From NCBI GenBank assembly GCA_964410125.1, contig CAYPGQ010000012.1, positions 1 through 64,000 on the forward strand: 64,000 bases of DNA, written 5' to 3'. Position 1 is the first letter of the stretch, and each line of letters starts with the position of its first letter. The stretch comes from G020348385 sp964410125 (lineage in GTDB: Bacteria; Acidobacteriota; Aminicenantia; Aminicenantales; Aminicenantaceae). Positions 27,393-36,339 of the stretch are shown in pieces. Both the position numbers and the translations under genes were made by a program. The notes beneath the pieces are model-generated. The model ran no database searches and had not been told where the DNA came from. It was given only the letters and a program-made list of their open reading frames with translations.

Positions 27393-27982
27393 ATCTCCAC
27401 TCCAAATTTAGCCCTTAAAATTCTCATCAGGCTCTGACGAGCACGATAGATACGTGTGTAGACTGTTGCCATCGGGATGTCCCCAAGTTCTCTCTGGATT
27501 TCCTCCCTTGTTAGTCCCTCCTGGAGGAACTTTAGGACCTTGCCCCATGTGCCATTCTCGGCTGCGCATATTTCTATGGCATCCCGGAGGATTCTTCCCA
27601 ATTCCTTTTCCTCGAGACAGAATTCCGGGGTTTCGGGAGCAGGATTCTTGAGAGAATTCAAAACCTTTGGCCCAGAGACATGGGTTTCTGTTTTCAATTT
27701 AGTCCGGCGATAGGTGTCACCCAGTTTGTTCCTGAGGATTTGGAAAATGAAGGGCATGAGATGATCGGGATTTCGAACCGAAGTTCTTTTTTCCCAAAGG
27801 GTGCTCAATGTCTGTTGAACGACATCCTCCACTTCTTCCCTCTGTAATCTTTTTTGTGAGAGGCGGACAATTTTTTTCCGAATCGAGCTGAAGGCTTCGC
27901 CGAAGGAATCAAGATCACCTGTCTGCAGCAGGGTATAGAGTTTTTCGATTGATGTTTTTTGCTCTTTGCTCCCTGTTTCCAA
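27389..27982 (-). CDS. ECF-type RNA polymerase sigma factor
   Basis: A 197-residue sigma-70-family protein with region 2 at about 25-95 (EEVEDVVQQTLSTLWEKR ... IFQILRNKLGDTYRR) and region 4 at about 125-190 (REEIQRELGDIPMATVYTRIYRARQSLMRIL). The start is a TTG at 27982 with AGGG a few bases upstream. It is the first gene of an operon with an anti-sigma factor and two TPR-CHAT genes. The promoter at 28042-28069 is a housekeeping-type consensus, so basal transcription probably does not depend on this sigma factor itself. A 6-bp-stem hairpin (GCCGAC/GTCGGC, 27997-28016) lies in the leader. Confidence 0.88.
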   Translation of the reverse strand: METGSKEQKTSIEKLYTLLQTGDLDSFGEAFSSIRKKIVRLSQKRLQREEVEDVVQQTLSTLWEKRTSVRNPDHLMPFIFQILRNKLGDTYRRTKLKTETHVSGPKVLNSLKNPAPETPEFCLEEKELGRILRDAIEICAAENGTWGKVLKFLQEGLTREEIQRELGDIPMATVYTRIYRARQSLMRILRAKFGVEI

Positions 27983-28041
27983 TATCCCTGCTTTTTGCCG
28001 ACGTTATGCTGTCGGCCGTTTTTCAGTGTTTGATGGTGCAA

Positions 28042-28069
28042 ATTATACATTTTCAATCAATCTTGTCAA
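28042..28069 (-). promoter_or_regulatory. Consensus sigma-70 promoter of the sigma/anti-sigma/CHAT operon
   Basis: On the minus strand perfect TTGACA (28064-28069) and perfect TATAAT (28042-28047) are separated by 16 bp. Transcription should start near 28035, about 53 nt before the TTG start codon. The leader contains a short GC hairpin at 27997-28016. Confidence 0.8.
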
Positions 28070-28138
28070 TTGATTTATACTTCCGGTATTTCTTTCACTA
28101 CTGTTCATAAAATGTAAGGGAACTGGGTATCTCTACTA

Positions 28139-29119
28139 CTATAATTTTGTCCTTATGAATAAAACCTCGAATTTAATATCCATGGAACCCTGCGAGGAAA
28201 AGATGGCATCGTATGTTACACCCTTTTTTTTCTTGTTGTATTGCATCTCAACACAAATATTATACCAGTCAGTGGCCCATGCATCATCTCCAATCCCTTG
28301 CCCAATGGTATAATCATAAAAAGGATTTTTTTCCATTCCAACGACAACTTTCCAAATATCCATATTTTCATAATCTTCCTGAATTCTTTCGAAATATCCA
28401 TAGTCGCTGAGTTCGCCGTCGCTACCACCAAATTGAATAAAACTGTATTCAAAAAGGCCTAAATCTTCGCATGTAACGGGTTTGAATGCTAATGGCGCTG
28501 GACCTGAAATATTTGTGAGAAAATCCAGATATCCATGATAATTATTCGACCATTGTTCGAAATGGACTTCCTCTTGGATAGCTGAGCGATCTGTGTAAAA
28601 CCTGAAATATACTTTGTCATAGCTTGGATGAGGATGATAGGATTCTCGCATGAAATAAAACATACTGTTAGGATCATCTTCAATATATCCTCCAGGGTAA
28701 ATACACATTGCATTCGGCGTATTATCGTAAAAATGAGCGCCATGAGGAATGAAGTCAAAATCGATCTGAATAGGATTAAATACCTCAAAAGAAAAACGTG
28801 TCTGATAGTTACCATCAAACGGGAAGTGGCGAGTCTCGACCTCAACATTGACATTTGGCTCTGAGTCATCATAAACCCAACCTAACCAATTTTCATCGTA
28901 TCGATCAGGATCGCCTGCTGTGCCTTTAAGTCCCAATCCTGCCCCATCCAGTATGACTACACTCCATACGTATTTTCCGCCTTTATCCTGACCTGGTGGT
29001 TTGTCCGGTTTGCCTAATGTTTTTACTTGGCCTTGAACAAAGTCAAGACCAACAAAAACAAAGGCAAATGCGAGAATGACCACCAATCCAAAAAGTTTTA
29101 AACCATGGAATTTTTTCAT
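28139..29119 (-). CDS. Secreted protein of unknown function
   Basis: A 326-residue protein with a signal sequence (about 8-31, ending FVQGQV) and no recognised domain. After a short Pro/Lys/Gly-rich linker (GKPDKPPGQDKGGKY) it is rich in aromatic and acidic residues, consistent with a secreted beta-rich fold. It has a single Cys pair (in NAMCIYPGG and PVTCEDLG) plus a third Cys near the C-terminus (YNICVEMQY). GGAGAG precedes the ATG. It begins 30 bp after the subtilase stop and is probably co-transcribed with it. A substrate, inhibitor or partner of the subtilase is possible but unsupported. Confidence 0.6.
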   Translation of the reverse strand: MKKFHGLKLFGLVVILAFAFVFVGLDFVQGQVKTLGKPDKPPGQDKGGKYVWSVVILDGAGLGLKGTAGDPDRYDENWLGWVYDDSEPNVNVEVETRHFPFDGNYQTRFSFEVFNPIQIDFDFIPHGAHFYDNTPNAMCIYPGGYIEDDPNSMFYFMRESYHPHPSYDKVYFRFYTDRSAIQEEVHFEQWSNNYHGYLDFLTNISGPAPLAFKPVTCEDLGLFEYSFIQFGGSDGELSDYGYFERIQEDYENMDIWKVVVGMEKNPFYDYTIGQGIGDDAWATDWYNICVEMQYNKKKKGVTYDAIFSSQGSMDIKFEVLFIRTKL

Positions 29120-29149
29120 AATGCTCTCCTTATTAAAAATTTTTCCCTT

Positions 29150-31012
29150 CTACCATACACAGATTACCATTTCATCGTATGTAGACGGATATCCTGACTT
29201 GGAGGCCCATACCCTTATGAGGTAATCCCCTGTCCCGTCAGGTTTCTTTGTTTTAAACCTAAATTCGGCCACACCTTCCCCGTTGGTCGTTTCGTCGCGC
29301 AAGTAATATCTACCGGAAGCGGCATTCAATTCTACATGAATATCAGCACCAGGAACTGTCATGCCATCTGCATCCAAAACCCTCACTTGAACGTTGATGG
29401 TATCGCCAACCGTATAGCAGTCATCGGGAGGGATTTTGACGTTTTCAATAAGGACTAATAAGGATCCTGTACGCTCAACGACCCAAAAAGTTTCATCATC
29501 AATTCCAGTTAGATTTCGTGTATCAGTTACAGTTACCTCAGCCCGATATAATATTTCCGAATATTCTCCTGTTGCCAGGCCTTCAAATAAAAGTTCTCCG
29601 GTGTAAGTCCCTGCTGTTCCGGTTTCGATGAATGCCACGGGTCTGTAAATTGGAGTTTGACCAGGATCATCCATATCGTAAAGATTGGTCTCAAAGGCAG
29701 TCGGAGGCAGGAAAGATATAGGATTGCCATTCTGATCGCTGACTACTGCAGTCAGGACAGCTATTTCATCTATGTCATATCCATATTTATCCCGGCTCAG
29801 TTCAAAATTGACTGCTGGTTCCGGAGGTGCGACTGCTTTTTCTGCATCCACCATGCCATTGCCTTGCTGTTCTTCTGAGAGATTATACTCGTTATCCAAC
29901 CATTCCGCTGTCCTGTTGAGTTGGTATCTCACTGCAGAGCCACTGATGTAATATCCGGTTGCCCAGGCCAGTGCTGCTACCCCTGCGACGTGCGGACAGG
30001 CCATAGAAGTTCCATCCATGAAGGTATAGCCGCCGTTTCTATAAGTGGAGTAAATGTCTACCCCAGGGGCAGTAAGTTCGACTGAAGGGCCATCGCTGCT
30101 GAATTCGGCAATATTATTGTATTGATCAATGGCTGACACAGCGACGACAGATGGGTGATCAGCGGGAGAGGTAACACCACCGCCCCAATTGTTCCCAGCC
30201 GCAGATACAAGGAGGAGCCCTGCAGCATAGGCCGCGTCACATGCATCTGTGACACCTTCACCATACATTCTAAGGCTTATGGATACTATCTCAGCATCAT
30301 CCGGAGTACCCCGGATTCCATCGGGGCCATCAACCGCCCATTCCAGGCCTGCGATAAAATCGCTCGCCTTTCCTCTCCCTCTATTATCCAGCACTTTCAC
30401 ACCGTAGAGCCATGCGTCTGGTGCAACTCCAACTACACCAAAGCCGTTATCATCGGCGGCAACGATGCCAGCACAGTGTGAGCCATGACCGTGATCATCA
30501 TCCCAGGCATCAGGATCAGTTCCCTTATTCTTGCCCTTCCCGGAGACAAAATTCACCCCGTCGACGATATTGGCTATCAGATCAGGATGGTCCTTGTTGA
30601 TGCCAGTATCGATGATAACAACATGGATACCGGCACCCTTGTTGTAAGGAGAATAATTCCATACCATCTCTGCATCTATACGGTCGACACCCCAACTGTC
30701 TGATAACTCATCAGCAAGGAAGATATCGCCATCTTCCTCCACATAGGTAACATTCGGATTGTGTCTCAGCCCTTTGATTGCAGTCGAGGGGACAGATGCA
30801 GCGATGACCGGAATAAGGTGGTAGGCATATTTGATCTTCCCTCCAGTTTTCTCCACCTGAGCTTTTTCAGACTTGCCCGGAAATTTCTTGAAACCTATCA
30901 GGACGTCCTCATGGCCGACTCCTTGAGCTCGGGCGACATCCTCAGTAAAGATGCCAAGTGCTGAGATTGCAAACAGGAGAAATAAAGATGTCAACAAAAA
31001 TTTCTTCCTCAT
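29150..31012 (-). CDS. Secreted subtilisin-like serine protease (S8)
   Basis: A 620-residue protease. Signal peptide about 1-29 (ending ARAQ), I9-like propeptide to about 98 (ending VTYVEEDGD), then the S8 catalytic domain to about 390. The triad is Asp135 (IIDTGINKDHPD), His176 (HGHGSHCAG) and Ser336 (DGTSMACPH), with oxyanion Asn274 (AAGNNWG). The C-terminal 220 residues form one or two beta-sandwich domains (invasin/filamin-like: VNVQVRVLDADGMTVPGADIHVEL pattern). I start at 31012 because GGAGGAAAAAAT directly precedes that ATG; the frame extends 16 codons further upstream without a ribosome-binding site. It is followed by the unknown secreted protein and preceded by the LamG protein gene on the same strand. 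Confidence 0.93.
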   Translation of the reverse strand: MRKKFLLTSLFLLFAISALGIFTEDVARAQGVGHEDVLIGFKKFPGKSEKAQVEKTGGKIKYAYHLIPVIAASVPSTAIKGLRHNPNVTYVEEDGDIFLADELSDSWGVDRIDAEMVWNYSPYNKGAGIHVVIIDTGINKDHPDLIANIVDGVNFVSGKGKNKGTDPDAWDDDHGHGSHCAGIVAADDNGFGVVGVAPDAWLYGVKVLDNRGRGKASDFIAGLEWAVDGPDGIRGTPDDAEIVSISLRMYGEGVTDACDAAYAAGLLLVSAAGNNWGGGVTSPADHPSVVAVSAIDQYNNIAEFSSDGPSVELTAPGVDIYSTYRNGGYTFMDGTSMACPHVAGVAALAWATGYYISGSAVRYQLNRTAEWLDNEYNLSEEQQGNGMVDAEKAVAPPEPAVNFELSRDKYGYDIDEIAVLTAVVSDQNGNPISFLPPTAFETNLYDMDDPGQTPIYRPVAFIETGTAGTYTGELLFEGLATGEYSEILYRAEVTVTDTRNLTGIDDETFWVVERTGSLLVLIENVKIPPDDCYTVGDTINVQVRVLDADGMTVPGADIHVELNAASGRYYLRDETTNGEGVAEFRFKTKKPDGTGDYLIRVWASKSGYPSTYDEMVICVW

Positions 31013-31114
31013 ATTTTTTCCTCCTTCGAAAATGTGTAAAGGAATATAAATCTCCTTCACTTATATATATTGCTGCTGTGGCAATTTTCTTCCCGTTATG
31101 GACTCTTCAGACAA

Positions 31115-33283
31115 TCATTGGTTATGGGGGACAGTAACAGTAGCACTGACAGTGAAAGTGTTCCCTGCATCATCTGTTGCTGTATAAGTTATTTGGTATA
31201 CTCTACCATCTCCTCTTCCCGATCTTTCAGCTCTTAAGTAAATATTGCCGTCCTCATCAAACTGGATATCATCAAAGGTATGTCCATCACCCTCCCATGA
31301 ATCATAAGTAGGATCGTAAGTGTTCGTTTCCTCTCCTTCATTCATTATTATTGAACTCAACCTCACGTCCGGAGCAGGATCACAGTTATCACTGGCAACA
31401 ATGGTTGGGGTAATAAGAACCATCTTATGATTTGGCGGCCATAAAATATTCGGACTGACAGTAACGCTTAGCAGAGGTGGAGTCACATCCTGAACGATTA
31501 CGGTTTGAGTTTGAGTTATTGCGTTGCCATTTCCGTCATCATAAGTCCAAGTTACTGTGTGAGTGCCTTGTTCCCCATAAATAAGGAGATCAGAAGTTGT
31601 GCCTGATATAGTCCCTGCACAATTATCTGTTGCAGTTGGGGTTGATGTTATCTCTGCAAAACACTCACCGGTTACTGTAGGCAACTCCAGTACATCAGGT
31701 ATTGGAGGTATGCTATCAACTACGGTTACGACGGCTTGGCATGTGTCTGATTCTTCAGAATCATCTGTTACAGTTAGAGTTACATAATGTTCGCCTACAA
31801 TAAACGGACCTGGGGGATCAATCGAAAGAGTAATGGGATCATCATCTGGATCGTATGATCCTCCATCGACATCCGCTGCGGTTATGTTTGCCTCACAGCT
31901 TCCATCTACGGGAACTTCAATATCCTGACAGATGACAACAGGAGGCTGATTAACAATTTTGCATTTACCCGCACTCCCTGCTTGATAGATGGCCTGGATT
32001 TCGCCTTCCGAAAGCGCTCTGTTAAAGATTCCAACCTCGTCGATAAGACCAGGAAAATACCACTGTGGATTCGTGGCATAGAGGTTTTTAAAGGCCCCAA
32101 TAAGCACAGGTGACTCAGAAATGTGGATTCCGTTTGGCCTGTACCTCGAAGCAACCTCATAACCATTTTTGTATAGCTTATTCGTACCTGTAAGCGAATC
32201 ATATGTCATGGCTACATGACTCCAAGTATTGCTAGGAATTTTTCCACCTATGAGCCCGTGATCAGGAGTGTTGCCGTCGCCAATCCCGCCAATAATTTTA
32301 ATAACTCCGCCTATTTTTTTTATGGAAATTACATAGGAATCCGTGGATACGGTCTGTGGCCATTTTGACAAAATGGTTGAAACCTGTCCTTCTCCTATTT
32401 CTTGTGGATATATCCATGAATCGATTGTAATATCCTCTGAAATTTTTAGATTCATAGGATCGCCAACAAAGATATAATCATTAACACCATCGAGGCTGAA
32501 GGTTTGATCAACCATCCCATCAGCAAAGGTTGCTCCAGACATCTCCATCCCATGATTTTCACCAACGATATCCTCTGCATTTCCATCCCCAGGCCACCAG
32601 CTTACCATGTCAGTCGGTGGGGGAATACACTCCACTTCATAGCCCATGCCATTCAAGCCATTTACGTAATGCTGCAGGATTTCTGTTGGTGTAAGAGTCC
32701 TGTCATATATTGCTACTTCGTCGATAAGCCCATTGAAATACTCATGATAGGGGGGGCCGCCGATATACAAAATTTCTGTGGGTGTTAAACCTCCCATTGT
32801 GCTAGGTATTTCTAAAACACCATCGATGTAAACACCTACACCATCAACTATAGCAACATGATGCCAACTATTTAGTATAATGGGAGAACCGAATGCGCTT
32901 TGACATCTTTCCCAATATCCTCGATGGATGCCGAAGCATGCATGAGATAATTCACCTCGAAATACTTTTTGAGTTTTATTTTGTCTTACATATATCCAGC
33001 CTTCTAAACTCATCTGAGAAAAATCTATGCTCATAGCTGGTATCTCAACAAAATCATTAAATCCATCAAAACTCAAAGCCCCTCCAACCAAGCCGTTTGT
33101 CCTTGTTGGCCCGTTAATTAAAATTCCATGATTATCTCCAACTGAGTCATAAGCAATCACTCCTTCTGCCTCATCGAACTTCCAATAGGCAATCATTCCC
33201 CCAGGGTAGAACTGAGAAAATACAAAGGAAACAAAGACGATGCAGACGATTAGAAGCATTCCAAAAAAAAGTCTTTTTTTCAT
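31115..33283 (-). CDS. Secreted LamG / HYR repeat surface protein
   Basis: A 722-residue extracellular protein. Signal peptide about 1-23 (ending FVFSQ). Two LamG/concanavalin-type domains (about 28-210 and 220-435) share the 'YWKFDEAEG...VGDNHG...GALSFDGFNDFVEIP' and 'GLIDEVAIYDRTL' features of bacterial LamG proteins. They are followed by PKD/HYR-like modules (NQPPVVICQDIEVPVDG; TATDNCAG; VTPPLLSVTVSPNILWPPNHKM) typical of adhesive or carbohydrate-binding surface proteins. The protein ends without a sorting signal, PEP-CTERM or Por tail that I can recognise. Upstream at about 33347 there is a strong AGGAGGTG followed by a 13-codon TTG-initiated reading frame, possibly a leader peptide. Binding partner unknown. 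Confidence 0.85.
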   Translation of the reverse strand: MKKRLFFGMLLIVCIVFVSFVFSQFYPGGMIAYWKFDEAEGVIAYDSVGDNHGILINGPTRTNGLVGGALSFDGFNDFVEIPAMSIDFSQMSLEGWIYVRQNKTQKVFRGELSHACFGIHRGYWERCQSAFGSPIILNSWHHVAIVDGVGVYIDGVLEIPSTMGGLTPTEILYIGGPPYHEYFNGLIDEVAIYDRTLTPTEILQHYVNGLNGMGYEVECIPPPTDMVSWWPGDGNAEDIVGENHGMEMSGATFADGMVDQTFSLDGVNDYIFVGDPMNLKISEDITIDSWIYPQEIGEGQVSTILSKWPQTVSTDSYVISIKKIGGVIKIIGGIGDGNTPDHGLIGGKIPSNTWSHVAMTYDSLTGTNKLYKNGYEVASRYRPNGIHISESPVLIGAFKNLYATNPQWYFPGLIDEVGIFNRALSEGEIQAIYQAGSAGKCKIVNQPPVVICQDIEVPVDGSCEANITAADVDGGSYDPDDDPITLSIDPPGPFIVGEHYVTLTVTDDSEESDTCQAVVTVVDSIPPIPDVLELPTVTGECFAEITSTPTATDNCAGTISGTTSDLLIYGEQGTHTVTWTYDDGNGNAITQTQTVIVQDVTPPLLSVTVSPNILWPPNHKMVLITPTIVASDNCDPAPDVRLSSIIMNEGEETNTYDPTYDSWEGDGHTFDDIQFDEDGNIYLRAERSGRGDGRVYQITYTATDDAGNTFTVSATVTVPHNQ

Positions 33284-33520
33284 GTTTTTTCCCCTTTTAA
33301 AATTAAATTTTGAATCGCTGATAATTGAAGTTTTTCAAATCCAAGGCAGCACCTCCTTTCAATAGTGAAGCCCTCTTTCAATACAATTTATTGTTGGAGT
33401 TAGGATTTCCTTCCCAAAAAAATCAGATAAAAGAAAAGTTTTTTTAAATAAAGAGAAGGGGAGTGACGTTTGTGGGGAAATTTTATAGAATCTTGGCATG
33501 AGTTAGATGAAGGAGAGGAA

Positions 33521-34633
33521 ATGACGTTGGAGAAAGGGACACATGAAGCCGGAAAAAGATTAGAATCGCTGGATGCGCTTCGGGGATTTGATATGTTTTG
33601 GATAATAGGAGGGGCATGGATATTCGGGAATCTCCATCAGATATTCAACAACCCAATCACAGGATTCATCGATCGACAGCTTCAGCATGTACCATGGGTA
33701 GGATTCCAGTTCTGGGACCTGATCATGCCGCTCTTCCTTTTTATCGTGGGAGTGGCCATGCCCTTTTCCTTTGCCAAACGGCTGGCAAGAGGGAGCAGCC
33801 ACAAAAAGCTCTATTTTCACATCATCATCCGTTTTTTCATTCTGTTTATCCTGGGGATAATTGCACAGGGCCATCTTCTGAGTTACGACCTTTCGAAATT
33901 GGCGATCTATTGCAACACCCTTCAGGCCATAGCGGCAGGTTATTTAATCGGTTCGATCCTCCTGTTGAACCTCAATATCAAATGGCAGATAGGGGTGACT
34001 ACGGGGCTGCTGCTTTTGTTTTGGGCCTTAATGGCATGGGTGCCGGTTCCTGGCTACGGGGCCGGACAGTTGACATCCGAGGGGAATCTGGCCATGTATC
34101 TTGATAAGCTGCTGCTTGGATCTTTTCAGGATGGGACTACTTACACATGGATTCTGAGCAGCCTGACTTTTGCCGGAACGGTTATGTTGGGTGTTTTCGG
34201 AGGGCTGTTGCTCCGGTCAAAAAAAACACAAATACAAAAAGTCTTGTGGCTTTTTGGGGCCGGAGTCCTATCCATTGGACTCGGACTGATCTGGAGCATC
34301 TGGTTTCCAATCATCAAACATCTGTGGACCAGCTCATTTGTGCTGTTTTCCGGAGGGCTCTGCTATCTTTTGTTGGGATTGTTTTATCTCATCATCGATG
34401 TCTGGGGTTATCGCAAATGGGCTTATGTGTTCAAGATCATCGGGATGAACGCGATTTTTGTGTACATGATCACGCGCCTGTTCGATTTTCGCCGCATTGG
34501 CGATATTTTTGTCGGGGGATTGGCGGACCGCCTCGGTTCCTGGAACGGCCTTATTCAAGGGATGGCGGGATTTTTGGTCATCTGGCTGATTCTCTACTGG
34601 ATGTACAAAGAGCGCACTTTTGTTAAGATTTAG
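33521..34633 (+). CDS. DUF5009/HGSNAT-like membrane acyltransferase
   Basis: A 370-residue polytopic membrane protein. The start region RLESLDALRGFDMFWIIGG is the hallmark of the DUF5009/DUF1624 group related to heparan-alpha-glucosaminide N-acetyltransferase, with about ten transmembrane helices and the conserved FWDLIMPLFLFIVGVAMPFS segment. Such proteins are thought to transfer acyl groups across the membrane to sugars, though few bacterial members have been tested. ATG 33521 is preceded by GGAGAGG; the frame is open to a TTG at 33470, which lacks a ribosome-binding site. Its 3' end overlaps the convergent gene 34623-35081 by 11 bp. Possible link to envelope glycan modification. Confidence 0.85.
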   Translation: MTLEKGTHEAGKRLESLDALRGFDMFWIIGGAWIFGNLHQIFNNPITGFIDRQLQHVPWVGFQFWDLIMPLFLFIVGVAMPFSFAKRLARGSSHKKLYFHIIIRFFILFILGIIAQGHLLSYDLSKLAIYCNTLQAIAAGYLIGSILLLNLNIKWQIGVTTGLLLLFWALMAWVPVPGYGAGQLTSEGNLAMYLDKLLLGSFQDGTTYTWILSSLTFAGTVMLGVFGGLLLRSKKTQIQKVLWLFGAGVLSIGLGLIWSIWFPIIKHLWTSSFVLFSGGLCYLLLGLFYLIIDVWGYRKWAYVFKIIGMNAIFVYMITRLFDFRRIGDIFVGGLADRLGSWNGLIQGMAGFLVIWLILYWMYKERTFVKI

Positions 34634-35081
34634 CCCCAGGTTTTAGTTTTCGAAAGATGGGAAGGTAGGTGAGAAACATCAAAAGGATGAGGTGAACATC
34701 CACGTATAAAAACAGCCTGATAATATCTTGGGGTGTAGAATGGCTGGGTCCAAGAACGACAAAAATCATCACGATCAGTGTGATCAATATAATCAATACC
34801 AGCAAGAATATCCGGATGTGAAAAATGGATATAATTGGTTTGGGTGAGGATACAGCCAGGGCCATGAACAGAAGAAAAGCAAGACTGAGCACAAGTGTGA
34901 GCAAATGAACGCTGCTGTAGGTGCTGTTGAATGGATTGGCATAGTGCCAAAAAACATCGAGAAACGCATAATCACCGCTCACAGGACTTGGGCTTCTCAT
35001 TTGGTATGCTAAAATTCCAATCAGGGAACAACTGATCGGAATATACAGGATAAGCAGTAACAGGATCTTGACTGATCTCAT
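34623..35081 (-). CDS. Small four-helix membrane protein
   Basis: A 152-residue protein with four predicted transmembrane helices (about 6-26, 60-79, 90-110, 122-142) and a basic C-terminal tail. GAGAGGG precedes the ATG. A TTGTAT-N17-TACAAT pair lies just upstream (minus strand, about 35103-35131) as a possible promoter. It converges with and overlaps the DUF5009 gene by 11 bp. No family recognised. Confidence 0.6.
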   Translation of the reverse strand: MRSVKILLLLILYIPISCSLIGILAYQMRSPSPVSGDYAFLDVFWHYANPFNSTYSSVHLLTLVLSLAFLLFMALAVSSPKPIISIFHIRIFLLVLIILITLIVMIFVVLGPSHSTPQDIIRLFLYVDVHLILLMFLTYLPIFRKLKPGAKS

Positions 35082-35152
35082 TTTCCCTCTCCAGCGTCTT
35101 TATTGTATACAACCCGGATCTGCGATACAAGGTTGCAAGAGCCTTGATTTTA

Positions 35153-35211
35153 TAACTGCAGGTTATAAAAATGGCAAAAAACGGGAATTGACTAACTGTA
35201 GGTTATAAAAA
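35153..35211. repeat. 19-bp direct repeat at a gene end
   Basis: TAACTG(C/T)AGGTTATAAAAA occurs at 35153-35171 and 35193-35211, 40 bp apart. The second copy covers the last codons and stop of the ATP-NAD-kinase-like gene. Confidence 0.7.
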
Positions 35212-36339
35212 GCTGACTTTGTAGATGATGGCTTCGCGGAAGCCGGTTATAATTCGGTAATGGCCGCTTAAGGTCTGGTCCAAGGCATTGTCTCCTGTAT
35301 CCACGAGCAATGGCCGGCTATGAAAGGAATGAATCTTTTGTTTCGTGGCGACAACGATGATATTGTCTTTGCCGATCTGCTCGATGACTTCGGGACTGAT
35401 CTGCTGATTGCCTCGCCCCAGCAGAAATCCCTGACCGCCGATGGGTGTCAGAATCAATTTTGTCGACTTCCCTGAAATCTTTTCAAGGATCTGGGCTTCG
35501 TTCATATCTTTGCCCAAAAGATTCTCCTGCCACACCAGGTCGACACCCAATAATGAATATTCTAATCCCAGTCTTTGCATGATGGTGCCGGTCGTCGTGC
35601 CAGGGCCAACAAGATAATAAAATTCATCCGACATATCCCCCGTCACTTCTGCGGCAATAGCTTCTTGGCTGTATTTTTCGTTCCCTGTGCTCCCGGCTTT
35701 TGTACGCTGGAGAAAACGCTCGACATGAGGAATCCGAAGATACCCATACAACCGGGCGGATACGATTTCTCTCCGCAATTCTTCCTCATCCACATCCATC
35801 ACTTCGGCTTCCACGGTTCTCTGGACCGATTTCTGTAGGTACAGCGATGCAAGCTCTCCTGCCCTTACAGGATGGGAGGCAAAAACGCCGGAATGGATTT
35901 TCACGCCAGCCGGGATGCCCAAACAAACCAGAGATGTTCCGACAGCACTGCATATGTCTCGCGCCGTTCCATCACCCCCGGCAAACAACAGCAGGTCCAC
36001 ATTTTTATCCAGCATGGCCTGGGCTGCATACACTGTGTCCTTTTCGGTCGTGACATCTCCCAAATCAGCCTTTATTACCTCAGACATAAATCCATATTCC
36101 AGAGCAATGTCTTCTCCCATCGGGGAAGGATAGGTGATCAGTTCTATTTCATTCTTGAGGCGCAAAAGAGGCTTAAATGCCCTCTTTGCCCTTTCTTCCG
36201 CCCAAGGCTGTGCACCAAGGGCGATCGCTTTTTCCAGGATTTCCTGTCCATCGGTTCCTTTTAATCCGACCCGTCCTCCCATTCCGGCGATCGGATTGAC
36301 GAGAAATCCCAGTTTTTTCCTTTCCAATGCCCTTTTCAC
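35203..36339 (-). CDS. ATP-NAD kinase family protein (COG3199-like)
   Basis: A 378-residue member of the diacylglycerol/NAD-kinase-like fold family. LGFLVNPIAGMGGRVGLKGTDG at the N-terminus and FAGGDGTARD near residue 120 are the family signatures, the latter being the GGDGT nucleotide-binding motif. A second conserved segment VGPGTTTGTIM lies near residue 255. The exact substrate of this subgroup is not settled; NAD or another diphosphate-linked polyol is plausible. I set the start at the GTG at 36339, which overlaps the gcvPB stop (GTGA, 4 bp) with GGGAGA directly upstream; open frame continues to ATGs at 36375 and 36387 but with long overlap and no ribosome-binding site. It is third in the gcvPA-gcvPB operon. 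Confidence 0.85.
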   Translation of the reverse strand: MKRALERKKLGFLVNPIAGMGGRVGLKGTDGQEILEKAIALGAQPWAEERAKRAFKPLLRLKNEIELITYPSPMGEDIALEYGFMSEVIKADLGDVTTEKDTVYAAQAMLDKNVDLLLFAGGDGTARDICSAVGTSLVCLGIPAGVKIHSGVFASHPVRAGELASLYLQKSVQRTVEAEVMDVDEEELRREIVSARLYGYLRIPHVERFLQRTKAGSTGNEKYSQEAIAAEVTGDMSDEFYYLVGPGTTTGTIMQRLGLEYSLLGVDLVWQENLLGKDMNEAQILEKISGKSTKLILTPIGGQGFLLGRGNQQISPEVIEQIGKDNIIVVATKQKIHSFHSRPLLVDTGDNALDQTLSGHYRIITGFREAIIYKVSFL

